From Amycolatopsis nivea (GTDB taxonomy: Bacteria; Actinomycetota; Actinomycetes; Mycobacteriales; Pseudonocardiaceae), in assembly GCF_004522235.1 (NCBI RefSeq), contig NZ_SDLT01000010.1:177126-241125 (forward strand): a stretch of 64,000 nt of DNA, in the 5' to 3' direction. This document shows, one piece after another, positions 43,300 to 61,926 of this stretch. Numbering within the stretch: the stretch's first letter is position 1; each line of letters opens with the position of its first letter. Under the pieces are notes generated by a model that saw only the letters and a program-made list of their open reading frames with translations, did no database searches and had not been told where the DNA came from. Both the position numbers and the translations under genes were made by a program.

Positions 43300-43863
43300 A
43301 TCAGCTCCGAGACACGCATCAACGACCGCATCCGGGTGCCGGAAGTCCGGCTCGTCGGCCCTAACGGCGAGCAGGTCGGCATTGTCCGGATCGAAGATGC
43401 GCTGCGGCTTGCGCAGGAGGCGGACCTCGACCTCGTCGAGGTGGCCCCGCAGGCACGCCCGCCCGTGGCCAAGCTCATGGACTTCGGCAAGTTCAAGTAC
43501 GAGAGCGCGCAGAAGGCCCGCGACTCCCGGCGCAACCAGCATCTGACCGTCATCAAGGAACAGAAGCTGCGGCCGAAGATCGACCAGCACGACTACGAGA
43601 CCAAGAAGGGTCACGTGTCGCGGTTCCTGGCGGCGGGCAACAAGGTCAAGGTCACGATCATGTTCCGCGGTCGCGAGCAGTCCCGGCCGGAGCTCGGGTT
43701 CCGGCTCCTGCAGAAGCTCGCCGACGACGTCACCGAGCTCGGCTTCGTGGAATCGTCGCCGAAGCAGGACGGACGCAACATGATCATGGTGCTGGCCCCG
43801 CACAAGAACGTGAAGCCGAAGGCGGCGAAAGCCGAATCGGCCGAATCGGCTCCCGAGGCGTAG
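43300..43863 (+). CDS. infC: Translation initiation factor IF-3, ATC start codon
   Basis: A 187-residue IF3, which binds the 30S subunit, blocks premature 50S joining and checks the start codon. The N-domain ([38 protein letters not shown]), the lysine/arginine linker and the C-domain ([31 protein letters not shown]) are complete. The protein aligns from SSETRIN, and the codon at that point is ATC, seven bases after AAGGAGG. infC genes use rare start codons (ATT/ATC/ATA) so that IF3 limits its own synthesis. First gene of the operon with rpmI and rplT. Confidence 0.95.
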   Translation: MSSETRINDRIRVPEVRLVGPNGEQVGIVRIEDALRLAQEADLDLVEVAPQARPPVAKLMDFGKFKYESAQKARDSRRNQHLTVIKEQKLRPKIDQHDYETKKGHVSRFLAAGNKVKVTIMFRGREQSRPELGFRLLQKLADDVTELGFVESSPKQDGRNMIMVLAPHKNVKPKAAKAESAESAPEA

Positions 43864-43939
43864 CGCCCCAGCGCCGACCAGCACAGTCAGCGGCACACCG
43901 GTGATCCGGTGTGCCGCCGCACGAAAGAGGACTACAAGC

Positions 43940-44134
43940 ATGCCGAAGATGAAGACGCACAAGGGCACGTCGAAGCGGATCCGCGTGACCGGTTCGGGCA
44001 AGCTGCGTCGCCAGAAGGCCGGCCGTCGCCACCTGATGGAGAAGAAGTCCAACCGCCTCACCCGCCGTCTCGAGGGCACCACCGAGGTCGCCCAGAACGA
44101 CGTCGGCCGCGTGAAGCGCCTGCTCGGCCGCTGA
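43940..44134 (+). CDS. rpmI: 50S ribosomal protein L35
   Basis: A 64-residue basic ribosomal protein with the L35 signature [20 protein letters not shown] and [15 protein letters not shown]. It lies between infC and rplT as in nearly all bacteria and belongs to their operon. ATG with GAAAGAGG upstream. Confidence 0.97.
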   Translation: MPKMKTHKGTSKRIRVTGSGKLRRQKAGRRHLMEKKSNRLTRRLEGTTEVAQNDVGRVKRLLGR

Positions 44135-44198
44135 GGCCCGCACCCTTTCCCGACCACCCCGGGGTCCTCGCACCCCCCGAATTCGACAGGATGGACCA

Positions 44199-44576
44199 GT
44201 GGCACGCGTCAAGCGGGCGGTCAACGCCCAGAAGAAGCGTCGCGCGACTCTCGAACTGGCCAGCGGTTACCGCGGCCAGCGTTCGCGGCTGTACCGCAAG
44301 GCCAAGGAGCAGACGCTCCACTCGCTCAACTACGCCTACCGCGACCGCCGCGCGCGCAAGGGTGACTTCCGCCAGCTGTGGATCACCCGCATCAACGCGG
44401 CCGCTCGCGCCAACGGCGTCACCTACAACCGGTTCATCCAGGGCCTGAAGGCCGCCGGTGTCGAGGTGGACCGCAAGATCCTCGCGGACCTCGCGGTCAA
44501 CGACGCCGCCGCCTTCACCGCGCTCGCCGAGCTCGCCAAGGCGAACGTCACGACCGGCGAAGCGAAGTCGGCCTGA
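44199..44576 (+). CDS. rplT: 50S ribosomal protein L20
   Basis: A 125-residue primary 23S rRNA-binding protein: [20 protein letters not shown], then [16 protein letters not shown] and the globular [17 protein letters not shown] part. L20 represses its own operon in other bacteria. GTG start at 44199. The stop overlaps the likely CTG start of the following methyltransferase gene by three to four bases. Confidence 0.97.
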   Translation: MARVKRAVNAQKKRRATLELASGYRGQRSRLYRKAKEQTLHSLNYAYRDRRARKGDFRQLWITRINAAARANGVTYNRFIQGLKAAGVEVDRKILADLAVNDAAAFTALAELAKANVTTGEAKSA

Positions 44577-45373
44577 CCGGCAGCATTTTCCGGCCCGGGG
44601 CGGATCCGTTCACCGAACGGACCCCCCGGGTCGTTGCTGCGCGCAAACTGACCCGGCGCGCGGAACGAGAGAAAACCGGCCGCTTCCTGGCCGAAGGGGT
44701 CAACGCGGTCACGTCGGCCCTGTCCCACGGGACGGTCCACGAACTCTTCGTGACCGAACGCGCCGCCGCCGCCCACCCTTCGTTGGTGGCGGCCGCGCCT
44801 CGCGTGTCGCCGATCACCGACCGCGCCGCCGCGAGCCTGTCGGAAACCGTGACCCCGCAAGGAATCATCGCGGTCTGCTCGCTGGTCGACCGTCCACTGG
44901 AGACAGTCCTCGCCTCGGCCCGCCTCGTGGTAGTCCTGGTCGACGTCGCCGAACCCGGCAACGCAGGCACCGTGATCCGAGTAGCCGACGCCGCCGGCGC
45001 CGACGCGGTGGTCCTCGCCGGCGACACCGTCGACCCGCACAACGGCAAAAGCGTCCGCGCCGCGGCCGGTTCGACGTTCCACGTCCCGCTGGCCCGCGCC
45101 CGCGACATCCCGTCAGTCCTCACCGCCCTCCGCGCGGCCGGCCTCCGCACGCTAGCCGCGCACGGTTACGCCTCGACCTCGCTCGAGACTGTCCACTTCG
45201 GAGACCCGGTGGCGTGGATCTTCGGCAACGAGGCACACGGCCTGCCCGAGGACGTCCTCTCGTCAGTCGACGAAGCAGTCCGGATCCCGTTGTACGGCAA
45301 GGCGGAAAGCCTCAACCTGGCTACCGCCGCCGCGGTCTGCGTCTATACCGCAGCGATGGCCGCTCGCCGCTGA
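44573..45373 (+). CDS. SpoU/TrmH-family 23S rRNA methyltransferase
   Basis: A ~266-residue RNA 2'-O-methyltransferase. The substrate-binding domain ([19 protein letters not shown]) is followed by the SPOUT knot: [43 protein letters not shown] and [18 protein letters not shown], which bind S-adenosylmethionine. The same gene follows rplT in mycobacteria. No ATG, GTG or TTG occurs in frame between the rplT stop region and the conserved N-terminus; the best candidate is a CTG at 44573 forming CTGA with the rplT stop, so coupled initiation at a non-standard codon is inferred. Confidence 0.88.
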   Translation: MTGSIFRPGADPFTERTPRVVAARKLTRRAEREKTGRFLAEGVNAVTSALSHGTVHELFVTERAAAAHPSLVAAAPRVSPITDRAAASLSETVTPQGIIAVCSLVDRPLETVLASARLVVVLVDVAEPGNAGTVIRVADAAGADAVVLAGDTVDPHNGKSVRAAAGSTFHVPLARARDIPSVLTALRAAGLRTLAAHGYASTSLETVHFGDPVAWIFGNEAHGLPEDVLSSVDEAVRIPLYGKAESLNLATAAAVCVYTAAMAARR

Positions 45374-45497
45374 CCTCCGGCAGTTCTCCTGCATCGGTGA
45401 TGCCCACGGTGCGGGCAAATCGACGATCACCCGCTGGCTGGCCGCGCGTTATGGCTGGCATCACTACGCATCCGACGACACCATGCGCGCCCACGCG
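45372..45497 (+). pseudogene. Remnant of a P-loop kinase gene
   Basis: Immediately after the methyltransferase stop the +1 frame encodes CIGDAHGAGKSTITRWL followed by AARYGWHHYASDD, a textbook Walker A with the following helix and second strand of a small P-loop kinase (the type with GGPPGAGKST ... L-STDD). No start codon lies upstream in frame, and after about 40 residues the frame runs into simple-sequence DNA. It therefore looks like a gene beginning that lost both its start and its remainder. Confidence 0.55.
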
Positions 45498-47118
<1,621 letters not shown>

Positions 47119-47119
<1 letters not shown>

Positions 47120-49689
47120 TGCGAGTCCCGGTGAGCTGGCTGACCGAGCATCTCGAGGTGGATGCCGACGTCACGCCGCAAGACCTGGCCGACGCCTTCG
47201 TGCGGATCGGGATCGAGGTCGACGAGCTCAGCAAGCTCGGCCCGGTGACCGGCCCGCTCGTGGTCGGCCGCGTCGCGGAGATCGAGGAGCTGACCGGCTT
47301 CAAGAAGCCGGTGCGGTTCTGCCGCGTCGAGGTCGGCGAGGAACCCGACCCGGAGCCCGACGACGCCGAACTGTCCGAAGAGGACGACGACGAGGACGAC
47401 GGCCCGCTCGAGAACGAGGGCCCGCACGGCATCAAGACGCGCGGCATCGTCTGCGGCGCGAGCAACTTCGCCGAGGGCGACCTCGTCGTGGTCGCGCTGC
47501 CGGGCGTGGTCCTGCCGGGCGATTTCGAGATCGCCGCGCGCAAGACGTACGGCAAGGTCAGCGACGGCATGATCTGCTCGGCGGCCGAACTCGGCCTCGG
47601 CGACGACCACAGCGGCATCCTCGTGCTCCCGCCGGGCACGGCGAGCCCCGGCGACGACGCGAAGGACCTGCTCGGCCTCGACGACACCGTCATCGAGGTC
47701 ACGCCGACCCCGGACCGCGGCTACGCGCTGTCGATCCGCGGCCTGGCGCGCGAACTGTCGAACGCGCTCGACGTGCCCTTCGGCGACCCGGCGATGCTCG
47801 ACAACTTCCCGGAAGCCGAGGGCGAAGCGTGGCCGGTCCGGGTCGAGGACCCCGAGGGCTGCCCGCGGTTCGTGCTGCGCCGCGTCACCGGTCTCGACGC
47901 GACCGCGCCGACGCCGTGGCGGATCCGCCGCAGGCTGATGCTGGCCGGCATCCGGTCCATCTCCCTCGCGGTCGACGTCACGAACTACGTGATGCTCGAA
48001 CTCGGCCACCCGCTGCACGCGTTCGCGACCGGCTCCATCCAGGGCGACCTGGTGGTCCGCCGCGCGAAGGCGGGGGAGAAGCTCACCACCCTCGACGACG
48101 TCGAGCGCACCCTCGACGCGGACGACATCGTGATCGCCGACGACAGCGGCGTCATCTCCCTCGCCGGCACGATGGGCGGCGCCAGCACGGAGATCACGCC
48201 GGAGAGCACGGACGTGCTGCTCGAGGCGGCGCACTGGAACCCGGCGTCGATCAGCCGCACCGCGCGCCGGCACAAGCTGTTCTCCGAGGCGGCGAAGCGC
48301 TTCGAGCGCTACACCGACCCGGCGCTGTGCGCGGCCGCGGTGGAACTCGCCGCGCGGCTGCTGCGCCAGTACGGCGACGGCGCGATCCGCCCGGGCCGCA
48401 CCGACGTCGGCGGCGTCGCCCCGCACGCCCCGGTGACCATGCCGATCAACCTGCCCGACCAGGTCGCCGGCGTCCGTTACGAACGCGGCGTCACGGTCCG
48501 GCGGCTCGGCCAGATCGGCTGCAAGGTCCAGCTCAGCACGAGCGACCAGGGCGTCGGCCTGGTCACCGCGACCCCGCCGAGCTGGCGCGGCGACCTCGTG
48601 CAGCCCGCCGACCTCGTCGAGGAGGTCCTGCGGCTCGAGGGCTACGACAGCATCCCGTCGGTCCTGCCCGCCGCGCCCGCGGGCCGCGGCCTCACCGACG
48701 CCCAGCGCCGCCGCCGCGCGGTGTCCGGCGCGCTCGCCGAGGCGGGCTACGTCGAGGTGCGCCCGTTCCCGTTCATCGGCGACGCGGTGTGGGACGCCTT
48801 CGGCCTGCCCGAGGACGACATCCGCCGCACGACGGTGCGCGTGCAGAACCCGCTCGAAGCCGACCACGACCGGATGGCGACCACCCTCCTGCCGGGCCTG
48901 CTGGAGACGTTGCAACGCAACGTTTCCCGCGGCCTGAAGGACGTGTCGCTGTTCCACGTCGGCCAGGTCGTGCTGCCGAAGCCGAACCAGCTCAAGGTCC
49001 CGGACCTCGGCGTCGAGCACCGCCCGAGCGACGAGGACCTCGCCGTGCTGGAGGCCGCCGTGCCCGCGCAGCCGGTGCACGTCGCCGTCGTCCTCAGCGG
49101 CCAGCGCCCGCGCGCCGGCTGGTGGGGCAAGGGCGACCAGGCAGGCTGGGCCGACGCCGTGCAGGCCGCGCGCCTCGTGGCCGAGGCCGCCGGCGTGAAG
49201 CTCACCGTGCAGGCCGCCGACCTGCTGCCGTGGCACCCGGGCCGGTGCGCCCAGCTGCGCGTCGGCGACTGGCCGGTCGGCCACGCGGGCGAACTGCACC
49301 CGAAGGTCGTCGAGGCCCTCGGCCTCCCGCCGCGCACGGTCGCCATGGAACTCGACCTGGACGCGATCCCGCTGCCCGACTCCCGTCCGGCGCCCAGCAT
49401 CTCGGCCTACCCGCCGGTGCTGCTGGACGTCGCACTGGTCGCCGGCACGGACGTCCCGTCCGCCGACCTCGCCGACGTGCTCCGCGAAGGTGCGGGCGAA
49501 CTGCTCGAGGAGATCACCCTCTTCGACGTCTACGCCGGCGAGCAGCTCGGCGAAGGCAAGCGTTCCCTGGCGTACAAGCTCCGCTTCCGCGCCGCGGACC
49601 GCACGTTGACCGTCGACGAGGCCACCAAGGCTCGCGACGCCGCGGTCGCCGCCGCCGGCGAGCGCTTCGGAGCGACGCTCCGCGCCTGA
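47119..49689 (+). CDS. pheT: Phenylalanine-tRNA ligase beta subunit
   Basis: An 856-residue beta subunit. Order: N-terminal RVPVSWLTEHL, a tRNA-binding OB domain (about 40-160), the B3/B4 editing module, B5 with VRRLGQIG and PPSWRGDLVQPADLVEEVLRLEGYD, the catalytic-like core and a C-terminal ferredoxin-like anticodon-binding domain (PPVLLDVALVAG, YKLRFRAADRTLT). Residues ~74-100 of the OB domain contain an insertion in which 17 of 27 residues are Asp or Glu, absent from the mycobacterial protein as I remember it. GTG start coupled to pheS. Confidence 0.97.
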
Positions 49690-49709
49690 TCCGACGCTGT
49701 CCCCGTCCC

Positions 49710-49750
49710 GCGCTCCGGCCACCGGCCGGTCAGCCGGGGCGGGGGAGCGC
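49710..49750. terminator. Hairpin after pheT
   Basis: GCGCTCC pairs with GGAGCGC with a GC-rich inner CCGGCC/GGCCGG-type pairing, between the convergent pheT and DNA-repair genes. Confidence 0.55.
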
Positions 49751-49794
49751 TGGTGTCATGGCACCCTCCTTTCCTTTTCCTCGAACGGTTCGCT

Positions 49795-50484
49795 TCAGCT
49801 GAGGTGCTTCATCGCCTCCCGGACGGACAGCGGGGACAACCCCGGGTGTGCGCGGACGAACGCGCGGACCCACTCCGGCTCGGCACGAGCGTGGTCCCGC
49901 AGTGCCCAGCCGATTCCCTTGCGCAGAAAGAAATCCCGGTCGTCGAGGTTCGCCTCGATCGCGTCGGCCAGCAGCTTCTGGTCCACCTCGCCCTTCGCGC
50001 TGACCTGACAGATCACCGCCGTCCGCCGGCGCCAGCGATCAGCGTCTGTCATCCAGCGGCGCAGAGCCGGCGTGACCGCCGCCCGGTGCGCGCGCAGGAT
50101 CGGCCCGACCCGGCGGATCGCGACCTCGTCGACGTGGTCCCACCACGCACCGGTGACGATCAGCTCGTCGTACATCTCCAGCAGGTCCGGGTCCTGCCAA
50201 TGCCGGTAGGCGCGGTGCCCGGAGAGATCGATCGCCGCGTACCGCTCCTCGCGGTACTCCGCTTCCCGCCACAACGCGAGCACGGTCTCGACGTACGTCA
50301 CTCGATCGGGCAGAACATGCTCGGCCAGGACCGTCTTCATGAGCTTGCCGCGCGGCGGTTTCGGCACGCCGCGAAACGGCATCGCGGACTTCATGTACGC
50401 CTGCATCTCCGGTGCTTTGACCGGGTCCGCCAGCTCGGCCAGCCCGGTTCGCACCGCCGTGATCAAGGCTTCGCCCGCACCCAT
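49795..50484 (-). CDS. DNA alkylation repair protein (AlkD-like HEAT-repeat fold)
   Basis: A 229-residue, almost wholly helical protein of the AlkC/AlkD glycosylase family, which excises alkylated purines without base flipping. The N-terminal helix pair (MQAYMKSAMPFRGVPKPPR) and the WWDHVDEVA motif with the catalytic-type Asp are present, followed by KGIGWALRDHARAEPEWVRAFV repeat helices. ATG 50484 has GGAGGTGG upstream. It is divergent from the secreted peptidase gene. Confidence 0.88.
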   Translation of the reverse strand: MGAGEALITAVRTGLAELADPVKAPEMQAYMKSAMPFRGVPKPPRGKLMKTVLAEHVLPDRVTYVETVLALWREAEYREERYAAIDLSGHRAYRHWQDPDLLEMYDELIVTGAWWDHVDEVAIRRVGPILRAHRAAVTPALRRWMTDADRWRRRTAVICQVSAKGEVDQKLLADAIEANLDDRDFFLRKGIGWALRDHARAEPEWVRAFVRAHPGLSPLSVREAMKHLS

Positions 50485-50614
50485 TGAGGACCACCTCCGT
50501 CGTCTCGGATCCCGACGATCGGGGGACAGCGCGGCTCGTGTCGGGAAACGAGATTCTGCCGCGCAGCCGGTAGCTTCGACGAGCCCTGGTTGCCGTCGGA
50601 CGCAAAGGACCACT

Positions 50615-52216
50615 GTGAGGAAAATCGTCACCGCGCTGGCCGCCGCCGCTGTCGCGGCCGGAACGCTGGCTGTCGCACCCGCCGCCACCGCGGTGCAGCC
50701 CGAAGGGCCGGGCTACGCGCCGCCGCCGATCAAGTGGGGACCGTGTTCCGCACCAGGACTCGCCAAGGCGGGAGCCGACTGCGGATTCCTGGAGGTCCCG
50801 ATGGATTACGCGCAGCCGTCGGGCGAGAAGGCGCAGATCGCCGTTTCCCGGGTGAAGCACAAGACCGCGAAGTTCCAGGGCGTGCTGCTGGTGAACCCGG
50901 GCGGGCCGGGAGGTTCCGGCCTCGGTCTTTCGGTGCTCGGCCGGAACGTGCCGAAGCACGCCGGAGACAGCTACGACTGGATCGGCTTCGACCCTCGCGG
51001 CGTCGGCTCCAGCAAACCGGCGCTCACGTGCGACGGGAACTACTTCGCTCCGGTCCGTCCGGCTTACGTGCCGAAGACCCCGCAGCTGGAGAACACCTGG
51101 CGCGCTCGCACGAAGGGCTACGCCGAGGCCTGCGCGAAGAACGGCCCGCTGCTCGAGCACATCAAGACCACTGACGTCGCGCAGGACATGGAAAGCCTCC
51201 GCAAGGCGCTGGGCCAGAAGCAGATCAACTACTACGGCTTTTCTTACGGCACTTACCTCGGCCAGGTGTACAGCACGCTGTACCCGGACCGCATGCGCCG
51301 GATGGTGCTCGACGGGAACGTCGACCCGCGCAAGGTCTGGTACGACGCCAACCTGGACCAGGACGTCGCTTTCGACCGCAACATCAAGATCTACTTCGAC
51401 TGGCTCGCGAAGTACGACAACGTCTACCACCTCGGCAAGACCGGTTCGGCCGTCGAGCAGCTCTGGTACGCCCAGCAGCGGAAGCTCGACCGCGCCCCGG
51501 CGGGCGGCGTGATCGGCGGCGACGAGTGGACCGACATCTTCCTTCAAGCCGGCTACTACGTGTTCGGCTGGGAAGACATGGCCAAGGCCTTCGACGGATG
51601 GGTGCACCGCGGTGACTGGCAGACGCTGAAAGCGTTGTACGACAAGTCGAACGCTCCCGGCGACGACAACGGCTACGCGGTTTACAACGCGGTGCAGTGC
51701 ACCGATGTCCAGTGGCCGCAGGACTGGGACCGCTGGCGCCGCGACGCCTGGGCCACCCACACCCGCGCGCCTTTCGAGACCTGGAGCAACACCTGGTACA
51801 ACGCGACCTGCCTGAACTGGCCCGCGAAGCCGGGCAAGCCGGTGGACATCGACGGGTCGAAGGCGAGCGGCGCGCTCCTGATCAGCGAGGAACTCGACGC
51901 GGCGACGCCGTACTCGGGCAGCCTCGAAGTGCGCAAGCGTTACCCGCGCTCGAGCCTCATCAGCGCGCCAGGCGGGACGACGCACGCCGGATCGCTCTCC
52001 GGGGTTTCGTGCGTGGACGACAGGGTCGCTGACTACCTCGCCACCGGCGCGTTGCCGAAGCGGGTGCGAGGCGACCGCTCCGACGTCCAGTGCGCCGCGG
52101 TGCCGCAGCCGGTTCCGTCTCCGGTCGCTTCCGATGCGCAGCAGAAGGCTGATGCCGCGGCGAAGGCCGCGGCGGAGGAGAAGCAGGGCCTGCTTGCCGG
52201 TCTGCTGCGTTTCTGA
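50615..52216 (+). CDS. Secreted alpha/beta-hydrolase, tripeptidyl aminopeptidase-like (S33)
   Basis: A 533-residue exported serine hydrolase. Signal peptide VRKIVTALAAAAVAAGTLAVAPAATA, then the S33/Tap layout: CGFLEVPMDYAQPSG, NPGGPGGSGLG oxyanion region, DWIGFDPRGVGSS, the nucleophile elbow YGFSYGTYLG, and a C-terminal domain with LLISEELDAATPYSG and the late His in PGGTTHAG. In Streptomyces relatives it removes tripeptides from protein N-termini. The last ~25 residues are Ala/Lys-rich. GTG 50615, AAAGGAC upstream. Confidence 0.88.
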   Translation: MRKIVTALAAAAVAAGTLAVAPAATAVQPEGPGYAPPPIKWGPCSAPGLAKAGADCGFLEVPMDYAQPSGEKAQIAVSRVKHKTAKFQGVLLVNPGGPGGSGLGLSVLGRNVPKHAGDSYDWIGFDPRGVGSSKPALTCDGNYFAPVRPAYVPKTPQLENTWRARTKGYAEACAKNGPLLEHIKTTDVAQDMESLRKALGQKQINYYGFSYGTYLGQVYSTLYPDRMRRMVLDGNVDPRKVWYDANLDQDVAFDRNIKIYFDWLAKYDNVYHLGKTGSAVEQLWYAQQRKLDRAPAGGVIGGDEWTDIFLQAGYYVFGWEDMAKAFDGWVHRGDWQTLKALYDKSNAPGDDNGYAVYNAVQCTDVQWPQDWDRWRRDAWATHTRAPFETWSNTWYNATCLNWPAKPGKPVDIDGSKASGALLISEELDAATPYSGSLEVRKRYPRSSLISAPGGTTHAGSLSGVSCVDDRVADYLATGALPKRVRGDRSDVQCAAVPQPVPSPVASDAQQKADAAAKAAAEEKQGLLAGLLRF

Positions 52217-52230
52217 GTTGTTCTGCGCGG

Positions 52231-52270
52231 TGCCCCGGCCTGGTCTGCCAGGCCGGGGCATTGTTCTTTT
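52231..52270 (+). terminator. Rho-independent terminator of the peptidase gene
   Basis: TGCCCCGGCCTGG pairs perfectly with CCAGGCCGGGGCA (13 bp, four-base loop) and is followed by TTGTTCTTTT, the most canonical intrinsic terminator in the window. Confidence 0.9.
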
Positions 52271-52333
52271 CCGGTGGTCCATCGAGCCCCCTCGGTCGTT
52301 TTCGGGTCGCCGGGGACGCTACGACGGGGGTCT

Positions 52334-52384
52334 GACAATTTCGGAACGCAGTCACCCGATCGCGTTAAGTGATCGAAAATTGTC
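52334..52384. promoter_or_regulatory. Inverted repeat upstream of the HTH protein gene
   Basis: GACAATTTCG (from 52334) and CGAAAATTGTC (to 52384) are inverted copies separated by about 31 bases, each flanked by GGGGGT. The AT-rich arms stand out in this GC-rich DNA and lie 26 bases before the gene start, so they may be paired operator sites or promoter elements. Confidence 0.35.
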
Positions 52385-52409
52385 GGGGGTCGCGGATACC
52401 TTCGCGGCC

Positions 52410-52886
52410 ATGACGATCATTCAGGAGCACCGGACCGAGGTCCGGTCAGGAGATGTCCAGTACCAGGTCGCCGTCGTCACCCGCACCGAGGACGGCGAGC
52501 CCGAGCGGGTCACCGTCACGGTCGGCGGAGAACGGCCGGACGGCGAACCCGTCGTCGAGGGCAGACTCGAACTCGACGTGACGTCCGTGGCGACCGTCGC
52601 GGAACTGCTCGACACGAGCCTGCGCACCTTCGCGGGCGGCGGCTCGCGGCGAAGATCGCGCGGACGCCCGGCCCAGCAGGGGCGGCCGTGGACCGACGAG
52701 ATGGACGCGGATCTGGAAGCCCGCTGGCTCGCCGGGGACTCGGTGATCGAGTTGGCGCGCCATTTCGCGCGAACGCCCGGCGGGATCCGGGCGCGGCTGC
52801 CGAGGGTCGGGTGCGATCCGGAACATCCGGGAAATCATCTGCCCACACCGCCGAGTCTGCGCGAAGCGGAGGAGGGAGTGGACTGA
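52410..52886 (+). CDS. Hypothetical protein with C-terminal helix-turn-helix
   Basis: A 158-residue protein. The first ~75 residues are beta-rich and acidic (VQYQVAVVTRTEDGEPERVTV). A basic linker GGGSRRRSRGRP leads to a C-terminal unit WTDEMDADLEARWLAGDSVIELARHFARTPGGIRARL, a Myb/SANT- or resolvase-type helix-turn-helix seen in many actinobacterial small proteins. It may bind DNA and could act at the inverted repeat just upstream of its own gene. No family function is known to me. ATG 52410. Confidence 0.65.
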   Translation: MTIIQEHRTEVRSGDVQYQVAVVTRTEDGEPERVTVTVGGERPDGEPVVEGRLELDVTSVATVAELLDTSLRTFAGGGSRRRSRGRPAQQGRPWTDEMDADLEARWLAGDSVIELARHFARTPGGIRARLPRVGCDPEHPGNHLPTPPSLREAEEGVD

Positions 52887-52924
52887 CGAGTGCCCGCCGG
52901 GTTCGCATCCCGAGGCGGGCCCGG

Positions 52925-55889
<2,965 letters not shown>

Positions 55890-55893
<4 letters not shown>

Positions 55894-56821
55894 CGGATAC
55901 CGGAAGGCTCGTCTCCGCGGACGAACGGCTCGCCAGCGCGGCCGAGAAGGCCGGGGTGCTGATCGAAGCGCTGCCGTGGCTGCAGCGGTTCAACGGCGCG
56001 ACCGTCGTGGTCAAGTACGGCGGCAACGCGATGATCGACGACCAGCTGAAGGCCGCGTTCGCCGAGGACATGGTGTTCCTGCGGCTGGCCGGGCTGCACC
56101 CGGTGGTCGTGCACGGCGGCGGCCCGCAGATCAGCGCGATGCTGTCCCGGCTCGGCGTGCCGGGGGAGTTCAAGGGCGGGCTGCGCGTCACCACGCCGGA
56201 GACCATGGACATTGTGCGCATGGTGCTCGTCGGGCAGGTGAGCCGCGAGCTGGTCGGCCTGATCAACGCGCACGGACCGTACGCGGTCGGCATTTCCGGC
56301 GAGGACGCGCGGCTGTTCACCGCCGAGCGCAAACAGGCCACTGTGGACGGTGAGCAGGTGGACATCGGCCTCGTGGGCGAGGTCGCCGAGGTGAACCCGG
56401 CCGCGGTGCTCGACATCGTGAACGCCGGCCGCATCCCGGTGGTGTCCACGGTCGCCCCCGACATCGACGGCGTGGTGCACAACGTCAACGCCGACACCGC
56501 CGCGGGCGCGCTCGCCGCGGCGCTCGGCGCGGAGAAGCTCGTCGTGCTCACCGACGTCGAAGGCCTTTACGCCAACTGGCCGGACCGGTCGTCGCTGATC
56601 GACCGGATCCCCGTCGACCGTCTCGAACGCATGCTGCCCGGCCTGGCCAGCGGCATGATCCCGAAGATGGAGGCGTGCGTGCGCGCGGTGCGCGGCGGCG
56701 TGCGCGGCGCCCACGTCATCGACGGCAGGCTCGCCCATTCGGTGCTGCTCGAGGTCTTCACCTCGCGCGGCATCGGCACCATGGTGCTGCCCGAGGCAGC
56801 GCACCCCGGAACGGAGCACGC

Positions 56822-56825
<4 letters not shown>
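55890..56825 (+). CDS. argB: Acetylglutamate kinase
   Basis: A 311-residue amino-acid kinase that phosphorylates N-acetylglutamate, usually the arginine-inhibited step. The KYGGNAM phosphate loop (Lys42), [24 protein letters not shown], and [17 protein letters not shown] with [10 protein letters not shown] are complete. An N-terminal ~30-residue helix precedes the core ([19 protein letters not shown]), the extension associated with hexameric, arginine-sensitive enzymes. ATGA overlap with argJ and GTGA overlap with argD. Confidence 0.96.
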
Positions 56826-59446
<2,621 letters not shown>

Positions 59447-59450
<4 letters not shown>

Positions 59451-60436
59451 CCCGGCGGGTCGTGCTCGCCTATCCGGGCGGGCACGGCTCCTCATCCGCG
59501 GTGAGTCTCCTTCAGGAACAAGGCGAAGTGGTCGCGGCCGCCGTGGATTTCGGTTCAGGCGACGTGGATCTGTGCGCGCTCCGGCGGCAGGCGATGGCCG
59601 ACGGGGCCGCTGAGATCGTGGTCGCGGATGTCCGAGAGGAGCTCGCGAACGGCTACTGTTTGCTTGCGCTGCAAGCGAATGCGCTGATTCTCGACCGGCA
59701 CCCGCTGGTCGAAGCGCTGGCCCGGCCGCTGCTGGCAAGCCAGCTCGTCGCGACCGCGAGGGACCGGAACGCATCGGCCGTCGCACACGGTGGCGGAGAC
59801 ACGTTGTCCAGCATGATCGCGGCACTCGCTCCGGACCTCGAGATCGTCGAACTCGATGTTCGCGGCGAGCAAGAACTGTCGACGAGCCGGACTTTGTGGG
59901 GCCGGACCGCGGACGACGGTTACCGCTGGACCGAGGACGCCGTAGTGAACCTCGGCATGCCGGACGAGGTCGTCGTCACTTTCGAGCAAGGCGTGCCGGT
60001 GGCAGTCGACGGCGAGACGGTCAGCGTCGCCGAGGCGGTGCAGCGGCTCGGACATCGGGCCGGGCCGCACGGGATCGGCCGGTTCGAGGCTTACGACGTA
60101 CCGGGTGCGGCGGTGCTGATCGCCGCGCACCAGGAGCTGGAATCGGTCACGCTCGACCGTGATCTGGCGAGGTTCAAACGCGGCGTCGACCGCCGGTGGG
60201 CCGAACTGGTCCACGACGGATTGTGGTTCTCGCCGCTGCGCGAGCCGCTGGACGCGTTCGTCCGGCGGGCGCAGGAGCGCGTGTCCGGCGAGGTGCGGCT
60301 GGTGCTGCACGCGGGCAGCGCGACCGTGGCCGGCCTCCCCGGGAGGCGGCTTCGCCCGGTCGGACGGCGGCACCGCCGCGCGACCGGGCAGACTCCGCTG
60401 GGAAACACCCAGCATCCGAGCACCCAGGCGTCCTGA
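59447..60436 (+). CDS. Argininosuccinate synthase-like pseudoenzyme in the argG position
   Basis: A 329-residue intact frame. Long stretches are Arg[50 protein letters not shown], and a C-terminal [19 protein letters not shown] plus [13 protein letters not shown] [16 protein letters not shown]. Yet the nucleotide loop AYSGGLDTS reads AYPGGHGSS (Asp lost), the HGCTGKGNDQVRFE loop is reduced to HGGGDTLSS, about 35 residues before LWGR and about 13 before the late GR...YDVPG segment are missing, and the C-terminus ends in a basic tail. ATP and citrulline/aspartate binding is not expected. GTGA overlap with argR and a frame without stops indicate it is still made. Confidence 0.85.
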
Positions 60437-61876
<1,440 letters not shown>

Positions 61877-61926
61877 TCTGTCGCCAGGCCGCTGGTTAGG
61901 CTGGCGGCCTGACGAGGGGAGTGCGT

